A stretch of DNA of 19,933 bases from CAZEAC01 sp964510065 (GCA_964510065.1 CAZEAC010000083.1:1-19933), one strand, 5' to 3'. Numbered from the stretch's first letter, positions 8,915-16,543 are shown. The notes: generated from the letters alone by a model not told the origin. Numbers and translations: made by a program.

Positions 8915-10111
8915 ATGAAATCCCGCGTCTCGCTTGCTGTCATCTTTATTACCGTTTTTATTGACCTTGTGGGGTTTGGCATTGTCATTCCTCTGATAAG
9001 TGTGTACGGCAAGCACTTTCAGGCCACGACTTTTCAGCTTGGAGTTCTTGGCGCGGCTTATTCGGTGATGCAGTTTTTCTTTTCCCCGCTTTGGGGAAGC
9101 CTCTCCGATAAGATTGGACGGCGACCAGTGCTGTTATTCTCTCTCGTCGGCTCAACGATCTCCTACCTCTTGTTTGCAATTGCCGATAGCTATGCACTGT
9201 TACTTGCGTCTCGAGTCCTGGGTGGTATTTGTGCAGCAAATATCGCGACGGCGCAGTCGTATATAGCCGATATTACCCCGGCTGAGAAACGTTCGAGTGG
9301 TATGGGGCTTATCGGAGCCGCTTTTGGATTGGGATTTATTTTTGGCCCTCCGCTTGGTGGAGTCCTTGCGCATTATGGGGGATTGAGCGCTCCTGGTTTT
9401 GGTGCGGCGCTTGTGTGCGGTATCAACGCAATTGCAGCCTGGTTCCGGCTTGGTGAATCACTGCCGCCGGAGAAGCGGGGAAGGGCAAAAGAAAGGAAGC
9501 TGTTTACGCTTAACTCGAAAAACCTTGCCATGCTCCGAGCCGATCCACTGCTGCTTGGACTTTGCGTGATGACCTTTACCACGACCTTTACTTTTTCGCA
9601 TCTTGAGCAGTGCTTTGCGCTTCTTTTTCAGCACCGCTTTTTTCCGAATGTCGAGGAAGCTGCCTATCGTACTGGGATGGTGCTCGGATGGAGCGGAATT
9701 TTAGGCGCGTTAGTTCAGGGGGTGTTGATTAGAAAATTAGAGGTTCGCTATAGCGATTGGTCTCGTATCGGATTTGGCTTGGTTACGTCAGGATTGGTGT
9801 ATGCGCTGTACCCCTTTCTCCCAAGTTATGCCTATTATTTTATTGCCTCCATTCCGCTTGCAGTAGGTGGGGGATTTTTAAATCCGAGTCTTAGCGCAGC
9901 CGTCTCAAAAAGCGCGCCGGAACATGAACTTGGTGCTGTCTTCGGGATTACTCAGGGGGTTTCAAGCCTTGCCCGTGCCGTAGGGCCGTTCTCCGCACAA
10001 ATGCTTTTCGGTTTTTACTATGCCGCGCCCTTTCTTATCGCAGGAGTGTTGAATCTCTTGCTGCTTGTGTATGTGGCAGTGCTGAGTAGACGTACCTCAC
10101 GGCCAGCTTAA
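8915..10111 (+). CDS. MFS drug exporter, TetA/TCR-like family
   Basis: This 398-residue, 12-segment inner-membrane transporter of the major facilitator superfamily should export a small molecule in exchange for protons. The N terminus (VFIDLVGFGIVIPLISVYG) is typical of the TetA(DHA1)-type subgroup. MFS motif A (GSLSDKIGRR) is complete at residues 61-70 in the loop between helices 2 and 3. Further matches are RVLGGICAANIATAQSYIAD, and GLGFIFGPPLGG near residues 137-148, which fits the antiporter motif of helix 5. The central loop contains a basic stretch (PPEKRGRAKERK). No Shine-Dalgarno sequence precedes the ATG; the transcript leader may be short. The gene stands alone: it diverges from the gene to its left and is followed by a 164-base gap. 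The substrate cannot be predicted; a tetracycline-specific function should not be assumed. Confidence 0.92.
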   Translation: MKSRVSLAVIFITVFIDLVGFGIVIPLISVYGKHFQATTFQLGVLGAAYSVMQFFFSPLWGSLSDKIGRRPVLLFSLVGSTISYLLFAIADSYALLLASRVLGGICAANIATAQSYIADITPAEKRSSGMGLIGAAFGLGFIFGPPLGGVLAHYGGLSAPGFGAALVCGINAIAAWFRLGESLPPEKRGRAKERKLFTLNSKNLAMLRADPLLLGLCVMTFTTTFTFSHLEQCFALLFQHRFFPNVEEAAYRTGMVLGWSGILGALVQGVLIRKLEVRYSDWSRIGFGLVTSGLVYALYPFLPSYAYYFIASIPLAVGGGFLNPSLSAAVSKSAPEHELGAVFGITQGVSSLARAVGPFSAQMLFGFYYAAPFLIAGVLNLLLLVYVAVLSRRTSRPA

Positions 10112-10172
10112 GGGGTAACCAACGCTTAATGCGTAGTTATAAGTACGTGCTCTAACCACCTACATATGCAGG

Positions 10173-10178
10173 TATAAT
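10173..10178 (+). promoter_or_regulatory. TATAAT -10-like hexamer upstream of the HD/Crp operon
   Basis: A perfect TATAAT lies 98 bases upstream of the ATG at 10276. There is no matching -35 at 16-18 bases, so an activator or an extended element would be needed. The Crp-type box lies just downstream, a position that usually represses. Confidence 0.25.
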
Positions 10179-10196
10179 CATCACCCCCTGAAACTT

Positions 10197-10212
10197 TGTG
10201 ATTTTCGTCACA
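10197..10212. promoter_or_regulatory. Crp/Fnr-type operator, perfect TGTGA-N6-TCACA
   Basis: TGTGA TTTTCG TCACA matches exactly the two half-sites of the Escherichia coli Crp consensus with the correct 6-base spacer. It lies 63 bases before the operon that encodes a Crp/Fnr-family regulator, which suggests autoregulation or control by another Crp paralogue. It is not repeated elsewhere in the window as far as I could see. Confidence 0.65.
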
Positions 10213-10214
10213 AT

Positions 10215-10266
10215 TGAAGGTTTATGAGGGCTCTCCAAGCTATTTCTAAAGCTGAAATAACCTTCA
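10215..10266 (+). promoter_or_regulatory. Leader inverted repeat ending at the ribosome binding site
   Basis: TGAAGGTT (10215-10222) is the exact reverse complement of AACCTTCA (10259-10266). The right arm ends on the first base of the AGGAG ribosome site (10266-10270). A smaller AGCT...AGCT pair (10238-10241, 10249-10252) nests inside. In RNA this could limit access to the ribosome site of the HD gene. Confidence 0.4.
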
Positions 10267-10275
10267 GGAGTGCTT

Positions 10276-11367
10276 ATGCCAGCAGCAGAAATAGTACAGG
10301 CCCGTCTTAAAGCGGATCAGGATCCCTTTCTTCGGTTGCAGCAGGTCGCGTACTTATGTGACGAGTGGATGCCATTTCATGGTATTTCACATCCGGATCA
10401 GGTGCGTGCAAATGCCGCCGAAATAATCGGTCATTGTAAAACGTTTGGCGTGCATGTCGATGAGCTTGCACTTGATCGAGCGATTTCATTGCACGATGCG
10501 CTTTTGCATATCGATCCAAGGTTGCTTAATTTTCGAAGTCCCGAAGAAATGGCGGCGCGGCTCGCGCACAATTTTGCGGTGTCGATAGGCTGCACGCAAA
10601 GTGAAGCGCTCAAAGTCGAGCGTATAATAATGGCAACGCACGCGATGATTCGTCCGCAAGGAGTCGAAGAGACGATAATGCGTGCTGCGGATATTCGTAA
10701 CCTTGCACAGTCGTTTGAGAAGTTTACTTCGAATACCTTGCGCCTGCATCGTGAAGAGGAACTTGTGCGAGGTGTTGAAGTTGCGCTGGATCAGTGGGTA
10801 GGGAGAAGCTTTCACTTCCTAAGACACTATTTGTGGCCGATGTTGGAGATTACTCCTATGGCGCGAGATGATGCTGCGCGTTCGGTATGGCATGTAAACT
10901 CGATCGGCAATTTGACCCGTTTTTGGCGTGACAATTCCGCCCCGGACGGTCGAGTGGTGGTTGAGGTGCTCGGTGCGAATGACCCGATTCTTCCCGAAGG
11001 CGACAGACCTTTCTTTTATATTGCATTGGAAAACTTTGAGTCTCGACGAGAGAAGCTTGTGCACTGGTTTCCGGGAATGCTTAGTAACAAAAGCGTTGCC
11101 GTCACAGTACCGGGAAATAACAACGTGATGAGCCTTCCCGACAGCTGCTGCGATCAGCTTACTCTTAGCGAACTCTCGCGAGAAGCGGCCGGCGAGGCGT
11201 GGAGAGTGCTTCGTCCCGATGGTCGGCTTGTTTTTCGACTATCACCGGAACGAGGTAGCATGGCGCCTGAATCAGGTCCTATTCCCCCCGGATTTCTGTT
11301 CGAGAAAATTGTCGAGGGTAAAAGCGGAAAAGAAGTTATACTGCAGAAAATAGAACGGCCTCTATGA
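10276..11367 (+). CDS. HD-domain phosphohydrolase-like protein with degenerate methyltransferase-like C terminus
   Basis: This 363-residue, apparently cytoplasmic protein has two parts. Residues 20-150 fit the HD superfamily of metal-dependent phosphohydrolases: H39, the H73-D74 doublet, H122 and D139 (in RAADIRNL) are in the expected order. Residues about 235-330 resemble the second half of a class I SAM methyltransferase: ALENFESRREKL, then SLPDSCCDQLTL, then EAWRVLRPDGRLVFRLSP. The glycine-rich SAM loop is not recognisable (VVVEVLGANDP lies in its place), so methyl transfer is doubtful. The start is ATG 10276, six bases after AGGAG; the GTG at 10270 overlaps that site and is rejected. The gene follows a Crp-type box and overlaps the downstream Crp-family reading frame by ATGA. 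Hydrolysis of a signalling nucleotide is a guess from context only. Confidence 0.82.
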   Translation: MPAAEIVQARLKADQDPFLRLQQVAYLCDEWMPFHGISHPDQVRANAAEIIGHCKTFGVHVDELALDRAISLHDALLHIDPRLLNFRSPEEMAARLAHNFAVSIGCTQSEALKVERIIMATHAMIRPQGVEETIMRAADIRNLAQSFEKFTSNTLRLHREEELVRGVEVALDQWVGRSFHFLRHYLWPMLEITPMARDDAARSVWHVNSIGNLTRFWRDNSAPDGRVVVEVLGANDPILPEGDRPFFYIALENFESRREKLVHWFPGMLSNKSVAVTVPGNNNVMSLPDSCCDQLTLSELSREAAGEAWRVLRPDGRLVFRLSPERGSMAPESGPIPPGFLFEKIVEGKSGKEVILQKIERPL

Positions 11368-11995
11368 GTACTGCACGCAATGAAACCTTTGAATGGCGTG
11401 ATCTAAGATCATTTAAAATCTTAGCAAAGCTTTGTGAGTATGAGTTGCAGGCTCTCGCGCAGAGATTCAAGAAGTTCGAAGCGAGAGCCGGGTCAAGATT
11501 TGTAAGGTTGATGGCGATGGTCATGAAGTCATTGTTGCTTTTGCCGAAGCGGGAGATGTCCTTGGCGAGATTGCGCTGCTCACATCATCAGGACGCTGCG
11601 CTGACGTTGTGACTCTTACTCCATGCAAGTTTTGGAAGATATCACAGCGTGACTTTTTCGAGCATGTATCGAAGCACTCCGGGCTGTTGTTGATACTGTT
11701 ACGCTGTCTGGCAAGCAAGGTTCGCGAAGCTTCGGCGCGAATAGGCGATCTCGCGCTCTATGATGTCAAAGGGAGGCTTGAAAGGGTGCTCTGCCAATTA
11801 AGTACTATGTCTATGCTTGATGGCCGACCGGTAAAGCGGGTATGTAATCCCCCGACCCATCAGGAGATGGCGAGCATGATAGGTGCATCTCGCGAAGGAG
11901 TTACTCGGGCGCTGCGATTACTCGAGGACCAAGGGCGAATATTGCAGGATGATGGACAGATATGGCTGCATGCAGCCATTCAAGAAGCGCGGTAA
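11364..11995 (+). pseudogene. Crp/Fnr-family transcription regulator, disrupted by internal deletion and frameshift
   Basis: The reading frame begins at ATG 11364 within the ATGA overlap with the HD gene. It encodes the start of a cyclic-nucleotide-binding domain (FKILAKLCEYELQALAQRFK, then FEARAG). Near 11483-11493 the homology jumps to another frame, which reads SRVKICKVDGDGHEV, then AGDVLGEIALL and CKFWKISQRDFFEH. It ends in a complete Crp-type helix-turn-helix (PTHQEMASMIGASREGVTRALRLLEDQGRI). About 20 residues that normally hold the first part of the beta-roll (G-E-x-I...G-D...G) are missing, and the total of about 210 codons is correspondingly short. The upstream frame continues only to 11612. 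The downstream frame is closed by stops at 11414, 11435 and 11441, so the product is split unless the sequence is wrong. A 128-residue HTH fragment might still be made from an internal start. Confidence 0.8.
11962..11979. promoter_or_regulatory. 18-bp perfect palindrome at the 3' end of the regulator
   Basis: ATGGCTGCATGCAGCCAT is self-complementary over all 18 bases. It lies inside the last codons of the Crp-family gene, 138 bases before the next start codon. It could be an operator or a codon coincidence. Confidence 0.3.
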
Positions 11996-11996
11996 A

Positions 11997-12025
11997 TTGA
12001 CTCTCACTAGTTCCTAACGCACTAT
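11997..12025 (+). promoter_or_regulatory. Weak promoter candidate for the 92-residue gene
   Basis: TTGACT (11997-12002) is a good -35. At 17 bases spacing the -10 is CACTAT (12020-12025), a poor match. It would start a transcript about 85 bases before the ATG at 12117. Confidence 0.25.
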
Positions 12026-12077
12026 TAACTCTCATAATGTTGCCATTTTGAAGCCAATCGAGCGATCATCTGGCGGC

Positions 12078-12094
12078 GGCTGAGAGTATCAGCC
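12078..12094 (+). promoter_or_regulatory. Leader hairpin before the 92-residue gene
   Basis: GGCTGA (12078-12083) and TCAGCC (12089-12094) form a perfect 6-bp stem with a 5-base loop, 12 bases before the GGAGG ribosome site. The right arm runs into CAGCCATTCAA (12090-12100), an exact copy of 11973-11983. Confidence 0.35.
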
Positions 12095-12116
12095 ATTCAA
12101 ATATACGGAGGTAGCT

Positions 12117-12395
12117 ATGGCGAGCGCGGAGTATGAGATTTATTATTCTACACATGCACACATAATTGAAGCGGCTTTGGGTCGGAAAGTTGAAGGGAAT
12201 CTGCGCTCAGTACCTGTCGCCGAGCTTGAACGTGCCGCAGAGGGACTGCGCGCCGCGCTTGGTCTTGTCCAGGGACAGATTGGCGCTCCGATCTCTCGAT
12301 TTACTAAACCTGCGTCTCTCCTCAATACTAACTTTGGTGACGATCCTCATCGCGTGAGCGGTGAAAAATCGCCGCAGTTTGAAATTACGGGTTAA
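12117..12395 (+). CDS. Small uncharacterised protein
   Basis: I do not recognise this 92-residue protein. It begins with ATG 12117 after a strong GGAGG at 12107-12111, one of the better ribosome sites of the window, which supports a real gene. It has no signal peptide or membrane segment. Residues 10-57 look helical and amphipathic (AHIIEAALGRKVEGNLRSV, then AELERAAEGLRAALGLVQGQ), and the C-terminal third is polar and probably disordered (DDPHRVSGEKSPQF). It lies 121 bases after the damaged Crp-family regulator on the same strand and may share its transcript. The spacing, the leader hairpin and a possible TTGACT -35 allow separate expression. The 277 bases that follow contain no other gene that I can support. 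Confidence 0.65.
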   Translation: MASAEYEIYYSTHAHIIEAALGRKVEGNLRSVPVAELERAAEGLRAALGLVQGQIGAPISRFTKPASLLNTNFGDDPHRVSGEKSPQFEITG

Positions 12396-12672
12396 TTATT
12401 CGCTGCAATCACTATCTTGGAATAGAGGTCGCCCTAGCTTTTCTGAAGTCCGCTTCGATCTAATTTTTGACCGAGCTTATTGGCTCGACGCTAGATTTGT
12501 ATAGAGCGCGCGCCGTGGTCTGCGCTGGTTCCGGGGAGTGTCGGCAGGGAGAGTTGTACGACGGTCTCGAGCTGAAAACCGTTTGATTGGCGAATAATAC
12601 AGTGGCAAGGTACGGCTCCATCGTCGAGCGTGCGCTTCACGCCGATGTTTTGAATACTCGAAAGGAGACGTT

Positions 12673-14061
12673 ATGACATACCGACTCTCAGCTGCGCAGT
12701 CGCCTAAGGCTCTTACTAATTTAAATTTTCGAAAAGTCACGGCGCAGGCGATCAAGCTTTACGGTTTGTTTTCTGTCTTGGGGCTCTTTAGCGCCGTAGC
12801 GGTTGCTCAAACTCTTTCAGTAAGCGCGCCCGTCGTCAATGAAATGTATTATAATCTACAGAATGATTATGAGAGTACTTTTCGTAAGTTCTTCTTTAGC
12901 GGAAAAGTCATGCGCTGGCAGCAGAACAATTCTCAAAGCGGCGAAATTCAAAGGATGACCTATGGAGTTGGTAGCGATCGGATAAGCTTTTTTGGAGACG
13001 ACTGGAGCTATACCTCTAGCGCCTTCTTCACCGACGCCTCTGGGCGATACGGCGGCTCAAATGTATCGACGAATGCGGTGATTACTACTCCGCTTGGAGA
13101 ATCGAGAGCGCAGATAGAATCATTCTCGACCAATGTCTCATGTAAGATTGAAGACGAAGAAGCTCCAATCATTACAAGTAGCAGCAATCCTGAGGGCGGA
13201 CCTCCAGGAAGCATCTCTACGACTGAAGCGTGGACCGCAACTTTCTACTGGTATAGCGCCAGCCATGGTGTTGTTGGATCCAGGAAGGAAACTGATTATT
13301 CAATAGTAACGGAGTGTGGCGAAACGCCGATAAGGGGCGACTCCTGTACCATGAAAACCTATTTTTATCCTGGAGGCCCGGTTGAAACTGAGAACACTAT
13401 AAAAGGAAGTGGCACGATTACCGTCAAGAACTCCTATGCGATTGTGATAAATGGCGGTGTGGCTCGAGCTCTTCACAAACTAAACTACACAATGTCCTAT
13501 TATGATACTGAGTCGCCATACGCCATGTTCTTCGATTTTGCTCATAGAGACATTCGTCATGAGAGGCGATCGATTGTCGTGGATGGAGGCGCCAAGGATG
13601 CCGTTGTTGTTATCCCTGCCCCGGGCGACCCACCGCCAGGAAAGTTTAGACATTATGAAGTCAGCGACATCACTGAAGACCCAGCAAGCCCTAAATTGCC
13701 TAGTGGCCTTCCTCCACCTGAAGAGGGCGAAGAAGAGGCTTTCGCAAATGTAAGCCCTCGATGGGAACCGTGGTATGCGAACCCGGAAAATCTTGAGGCG
13801 GCCGCGACAAGACTTTTTAATTCGCGAAATAATTTCTTGAATAATAAAGTACGTGCGTTTGCTCCGTCTGCTGAAGAAGTTGCTCGTCGTCAGGCTATAT
13901 TTCTTGCATATCCAGAAGTTACTCCGACCTGTCGCGCCTATTATAATGCACTTGGCGCAAGAAGTGATTGGCTCGGAGCGTGTATAAAGAGACTTCCATT
14001 GGCGAGTTTAGGGGTGCCTTCATTGCTACCCCAGCCCAGTCCAAGCCTTGCACAGAAATAA
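12673..14061 (+). CDS. Secreted protein of unknown function with C-terminal Cys motif and Pro-rich tail
   Basis: This 462-residue exported protein belongs to no family I recognise. ATG 12673 follows AAAGGAG at 12661-12667 with ideal spacing. The N terminus has an unusually long polar leader of about 28 residues before the hydrophobic core (LYGLFSVLGLFSAVAVA), with cleavage likely at AVA/QT near residue 46. The mature part is rich in Ser, Thr, Tyr and Gly and probably beta-structured up to about residue 300, with three Cys. A Pro/Glu-rich linker follows (PAPGDPPPGK, then LPPPEEGEEEA). Near residues 420-441 it has the pattern C-x7-GAR-x6-C-I-K-R, followed by a Pro-rich end (LLPQPSPS). The same pattern recurs in the protein at 15063-16388. 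The next gene starts 21 bases after its stop, so the two are cotranscribed. Confidence 0.85.
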   Translation: MTYRLSAAQSPKALTNLNFRKVTAQAIKLYGLFSVLGLFSAVAVAQTLSVSAPVVNEMYYNLQNDYESTFRKFFFSGKVMRWQQNNSQSGEIQRMTYGVGSDRISFFGDDWSYTSSAFFTDASGRYGGSNVSTNAVITTPLGESRAQIESFSTNVSCKIEDEEAPIITSSSNPEGGPPGSISTTEAWTATFYWYSASHGVVGSRKETDYSIVTECGETPIRGDSCTMKTYFYPGGPVETENTIKGSGTITVKNSYAIVINGGVARALHKLNYTMSYYDTESPYAMFFDFAHRDIRHERRSIVVDGGAKDAVVVIPAPGDPPPGKFRHYEVSDITEDPASPKLPSGLPPPEEGEEEAFANVSPRWEPWYANPENLEAAATRLFNSRNNFLNNKVRAFAPSAEEVARRQAIFLAYPEVTPTCRAYYNALGARSDWLGACIKRLPLASLGVPSLLPQPSPSLAQK

Positions 14062-14082
14062 TTCAAAGAAGCGGAGCTGACT

Positions 14083-14730
14083 ATGCTATCGGCAGCAAGG
14101 CTTATCGGAACATTGCTTCCATCTGCGTTTGTATCAGCGAGACTTTTTGCGAGCGATACTAACGTGAACTCGACTGTCTTGCCGCCGCTTCCTCCTCGTC
14201 CATTGAGTGTGGCTGATTTTTCTCGAACAATATCAAAAAGATTGGATCGATACAGCCAGCTCTATTCGAACTATTCTCAGCAAGCTGATAGTGTAACGAA
14301 GGAGAAAGCCGAGCGTGTTTTGACATTAATTGCGCTCGATAGCTGGCGGAGTGCAAATGAGGTGGGTCAGCTTTGCGCAGGCGCGGGAGGAAGAGCTCTG
14401 CAGAGTCCAATTAACGCGAGGTCGACTAGTATTCTTGAGCAGGCAGTTAAGACATCGGCTCTTGAGCTTCGGGCATTCCAGCCGCCGATTGTAGTGACCT
14501 CGACGGTAGCCCTGGTTCTTCCGCAGGAGATTAAGTCTACTCCCGTCCCTTTAAGTCTTAGAATATCGGCGGAAAGCTTCTGCTTTAGCGCAAGGAGCGC
14601 TACCTGCGCGCTCCTCAACTTTACTCGTGATTCGAAAGAGCTACCGACACCTCAGCAGGTTGAGACTCTCTTCGCGCCATTTCGCAACGATCTTACGAGT
14701 ATTCGCTATGAGTTAGAAAGTCGCGACTAG
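14083..14730 (+). CDS. Small secreted protein of unknown function, partner of the upstream gene
   Basis: This 215-residue protein starts at ATG 14083, six bases after GGAG (14073-14076) and 21 bases after the upstream stop, so it forms an operon with the 462-residue secreted protein. The N terminus looks like a short signal peptide (MLSAARLIGTLLPSAFVSARLFA, cleavage near FA/SD). Then come a Pro-rich stretch (VLPPLPPRP) and a helical, charged region (residues 45-90: SRTISKRLDRYSQLYSNYSQQ, then KEKAERVL). Three Cys residues lie in the mature chain, two of them close together (FCFSARSATC). I recognise no family. Its helical segment resembles, in spacing rather than clear identity, that of the protein at 16544-17416, which stands in the same position after the other large secreted protein. 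Confidence 0.75.
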   Translation: MLSAARLIGTLLPSAFVSARLFASDTNVNSTVLPPLPPRPLSVADFSRTISKRLDRYSQLYSNYSQQADSVTKEKAERVLTLIALDSWRSANEVGQLCAGAGGRALQSPINARSTSILEQAVKTSALELRAFQPPIVVTSTVALVLPQEIKSTPVPLSLRISAESFCFSARSATCALLNFTRDSKELPTPQQVETLFAPFRNDLTSIRYELESRD

Positions 14731-15062
14731 TATCGAATTCACTCCTTTTTATGTGACTCGTGCAAAGCTCCAGCACCAAGAATTAGGAGTTGCGGACTCT
14801 GGCCCTGGCGTCTTCTGAAAATGAGGCCACACAGGGCGAGAAAGAAACCAAGGCGGGAATCGCAGGATAAGTATAAATAGCTATTCTAACTTGGCTCGTA
14901 TTATAAGCGTCCACTGTCATCTTTCATTTCAATTCTAGTTTCAAAAAATTTCCCTCATTGAAACGAGAGAGAAGGAACAATTCGATTTTCATTGAGATGA
15001 AATTTGCGAGTTAAATGTGTGAATTGTTAGTTGAAGATTAGAGACTAGTTGTGGAGCCTGAC
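14731..15062. other. 332-base non-coding gap between the two secreted-protein modules
   Basis: No gene is visible. The right half is AT-rich and holds repeated TTTCA/TGAAA words between about 14920 and 15000. A TATTAT/TATAAG -10-like segment near 14899 lacks a -35, so a promoter for the next gene is plausible but not defined. A GGAG ribosome site at the right end serves the ATG at 15063. Confidence 0.5.
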
Positions 15063-16388
15063 ATGTTGAGAAGAACGAAGTTGGAAAATTGGTGTAAAAT
15101 TACTGGTTCATTAGTTATTTGCCTTGGCCTTGGTCTATCGCAGGCCGGCTTTGCTCAAGTAGGAATTCTTGTTGAACCAACTGGGACAAATAGGACTTCC
15201 TATTATGAAGATCACTTTTCGTTAATTGGCGAGCGCGCTGATGGATTGTTTGGTGGTAGTGAAACTTCGGTATCTACGGCTACGACCTTTCAACAAGACA
15301 TCCCCGATACGCGATTTTCCGTTAGAAAAAAATATGCATCTCAAACAATCACCTCAAAACATGAAATCACTCATGGGCCGTCGTGTCCGGGGGTTAAGCT
15401 GTACGACTATAATGTGCAGCGTAATGAGGATACGACAGATTTGGCTGGGCAAAATTTGACAATGACCTTCTTCGAGGACGGTAAAACGATGACCGCGGTA
15501 CGATGTCCGCAGGCCGGAGAAGAGTCGCCTCCGTACGGCTGGACCTATCGTCCGGAAAATGGAGTCCAACTAGCACCTTTGACAATCCCATGGAACGGCC
15601 AGGTCAATGTGACCAGTCAAGGTATTCGATGCAAAACCGACTATCTTTCCCCAGTAACTTTTGCATATTCGGCATATACACCAGGGAAGATAATCGGTAA
15701 TGCCTGGCATGTATTTCGTACGTCTATTATGACTCCACTAAGAGTAACTTTGGTTGGTGGCACTTCGGCCCGAGCGTTCTATCGGCTCATTTTGCGACAA
15801 ACTCCCTTAAATCCAGATACCATGGAGCCTACAGGTGGCGAGTCGAGCTCGATTACCTACAATGCATATCTCGCTGACGGGGACACTGCCATTTTGAATC
15901 CGATGCCCACGGCTAACAAATGTTACAGCTTCACAATTTCGCTTGGCGCATCGGCAAAGTCTCCACGCGTCGTCAAAGGACCACGTTTGGAAAGCCATAC
16001 GAGAAAAGGAGGGAAGACCCATGTTCGAAGAAGGCTCGCCAAGCAGCGTCAGAATATCCGTCTTGGAAGGGCAAATGTGCCTGTGGTGGGTCTCGATAGT
16101 GGCGATTCTGGATCCTACAGTCTTACTTACGGCGCGGGGACTGGCCTTACAATTCCGCTGGCAGTATCAACGAGCACGTTAAGTACAATCGCTGCCCGGA
16201 CTGCAGCACAAGATGCGTACGGCGCTGGCTATATCAATACCCTGATCATGTCGTCGACAGAGGATCAGGATAAGATGTGTGCCAACGTTGGTGCTCGGGG
16301 CCGAATTGATCGTTGTATTGAAAGGTTTGGATTTGAAGGTGCAGTTCCTCAACTGTTTGCGACGCCAACTCCAACGCCTAGCCACTAA
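15063..16388 (+). CDS. Secreted protein of unknown function with C-terminal Cys motif and Thr-Pro tail
   Basis: This 441-residue exported protein belongs to no family I recognise. ATG 15063 is preferred over GTG 15051 because GGAG lies about six bases before the ATG and overlaps the GTG. The signal peptide is clear (basic MLRRTKLENW, core GSLVICLGLGLSQAGFA, cleavage at GFA/QV). The mature chain is probably beta-rich and has six Cys, enough for three disulfides. A strongly basic patch (RKGGKTHVRRRLAKQRQ) lies near residues 310-330. The C-terminal part has C-x3-GAR-x5-C-I-E-R near residues 406-420 and ends in TPTPTPSH. This matches the arrangement at the end of the protein at 12673-14061, although the remainder is not obviously alike. 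That suggests a shared sorting, anchoring or binding tail. The gene is followed by a stem-loop and a smaller secreted protein. Confidence 0.85.
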   Translation: MLRRTKLENWCKITGSLVICLGLGLSQAGFAQVGILVEPTGTNRTSYYEDHFSLIGERADGLFGGSETSVSTATTFQQDIPDTRFSVRKKYASQTITSKHEITHGPSCPGVKLYDYNVQRNEDTTDLAGQNLTMTFFEDGKTMTAVRCPQAGEESPPYGWTYRPENGVQLAPLTIPWNGQVNVTSQGIRCKTDYLSPVTFAYSAYTPGKIIGNAWHVFRTSIMTPLRVTLVGGTSARAFYRLILRQTPLNPDTMEPTGGESSSITYNAYLADGDTAILNPMPTANKCYSFTISLGASAKSPRVVKGPRLESHTRKGGKTHVRRRLAKQRQNIRLGRANVPVVGLDSGDSGSYSLTYGAGTGLTIPLAVSTSTLSTIAARTAAQDAYGAGYINTLIMSSTEDQDKMCANVGARGRIDRCIERFGFEGAVPQLFATPTPTPSH

Positions 16389-16429
16389 AGCTGGGATTGG
16401 TTACGCAACGAGAGTAGTTTGAGTAAGAA

Positions 16430-16494
16430 CCGAAGAATAGGGCATAATGGTTTAAATTCTCCTTAAGAGATTGAACCCTGTTTCTACTCTTCGG
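16430..16494 (+). other. Long-range stem-loop between two secreted-protein genes
   Basis: CCGAAGA (16430-16436) pairs with TCTTCGG (16488-16494). The stem extends past one A-C mismatch through TAG/CTA, and GGTT (16449-16452) with AACC (16474-16477) can form an inner stem. No T-run follows, so it may be an mRNA-end structure or a processing site rather than a terminator. Confidence 0.35.
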
Positions 16495-16543
16495 AAAGCA
16501 AACCCGCCGTGAGGCGCTTACATAGTAGTTGTTTTTCCGCTTT

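Noticed and set aside
8915..10111. Calling the MFS gene a tetracycline-resistance gene
   Set aside because: Motif A and the general TetA-like N terminus are shared by many exporters; nothing seen fixes the substrate.
10270..10275. GTG at 10270 as start of the HD gene
   Set aside because: It overlaps the AGGAG ribosome site; ATG 10276 has correct spacing from it.
11609..11995. Separate 128-residue gene starting at GTG 11609
   Set aside because: The homology to the Crp-family ligand domain continues upstream of 11609 in the same frame, so GTG is an internal Val codon of the disrupted regulator.
15051..15062. GTG at 15051 as start of the 441-residue secreted protein
   Set aside because: The GGAG site lies within these codons and points to ATG 15063, which begins a clean signal peptide.
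16529..16543. TTG at 16529 as start of the 290-residue secreted protein
   Set aside because: The possible GAGG site is about 14 bases away, too far; ATG 16544 is the simpler choice, although neither has a good ribosome site.
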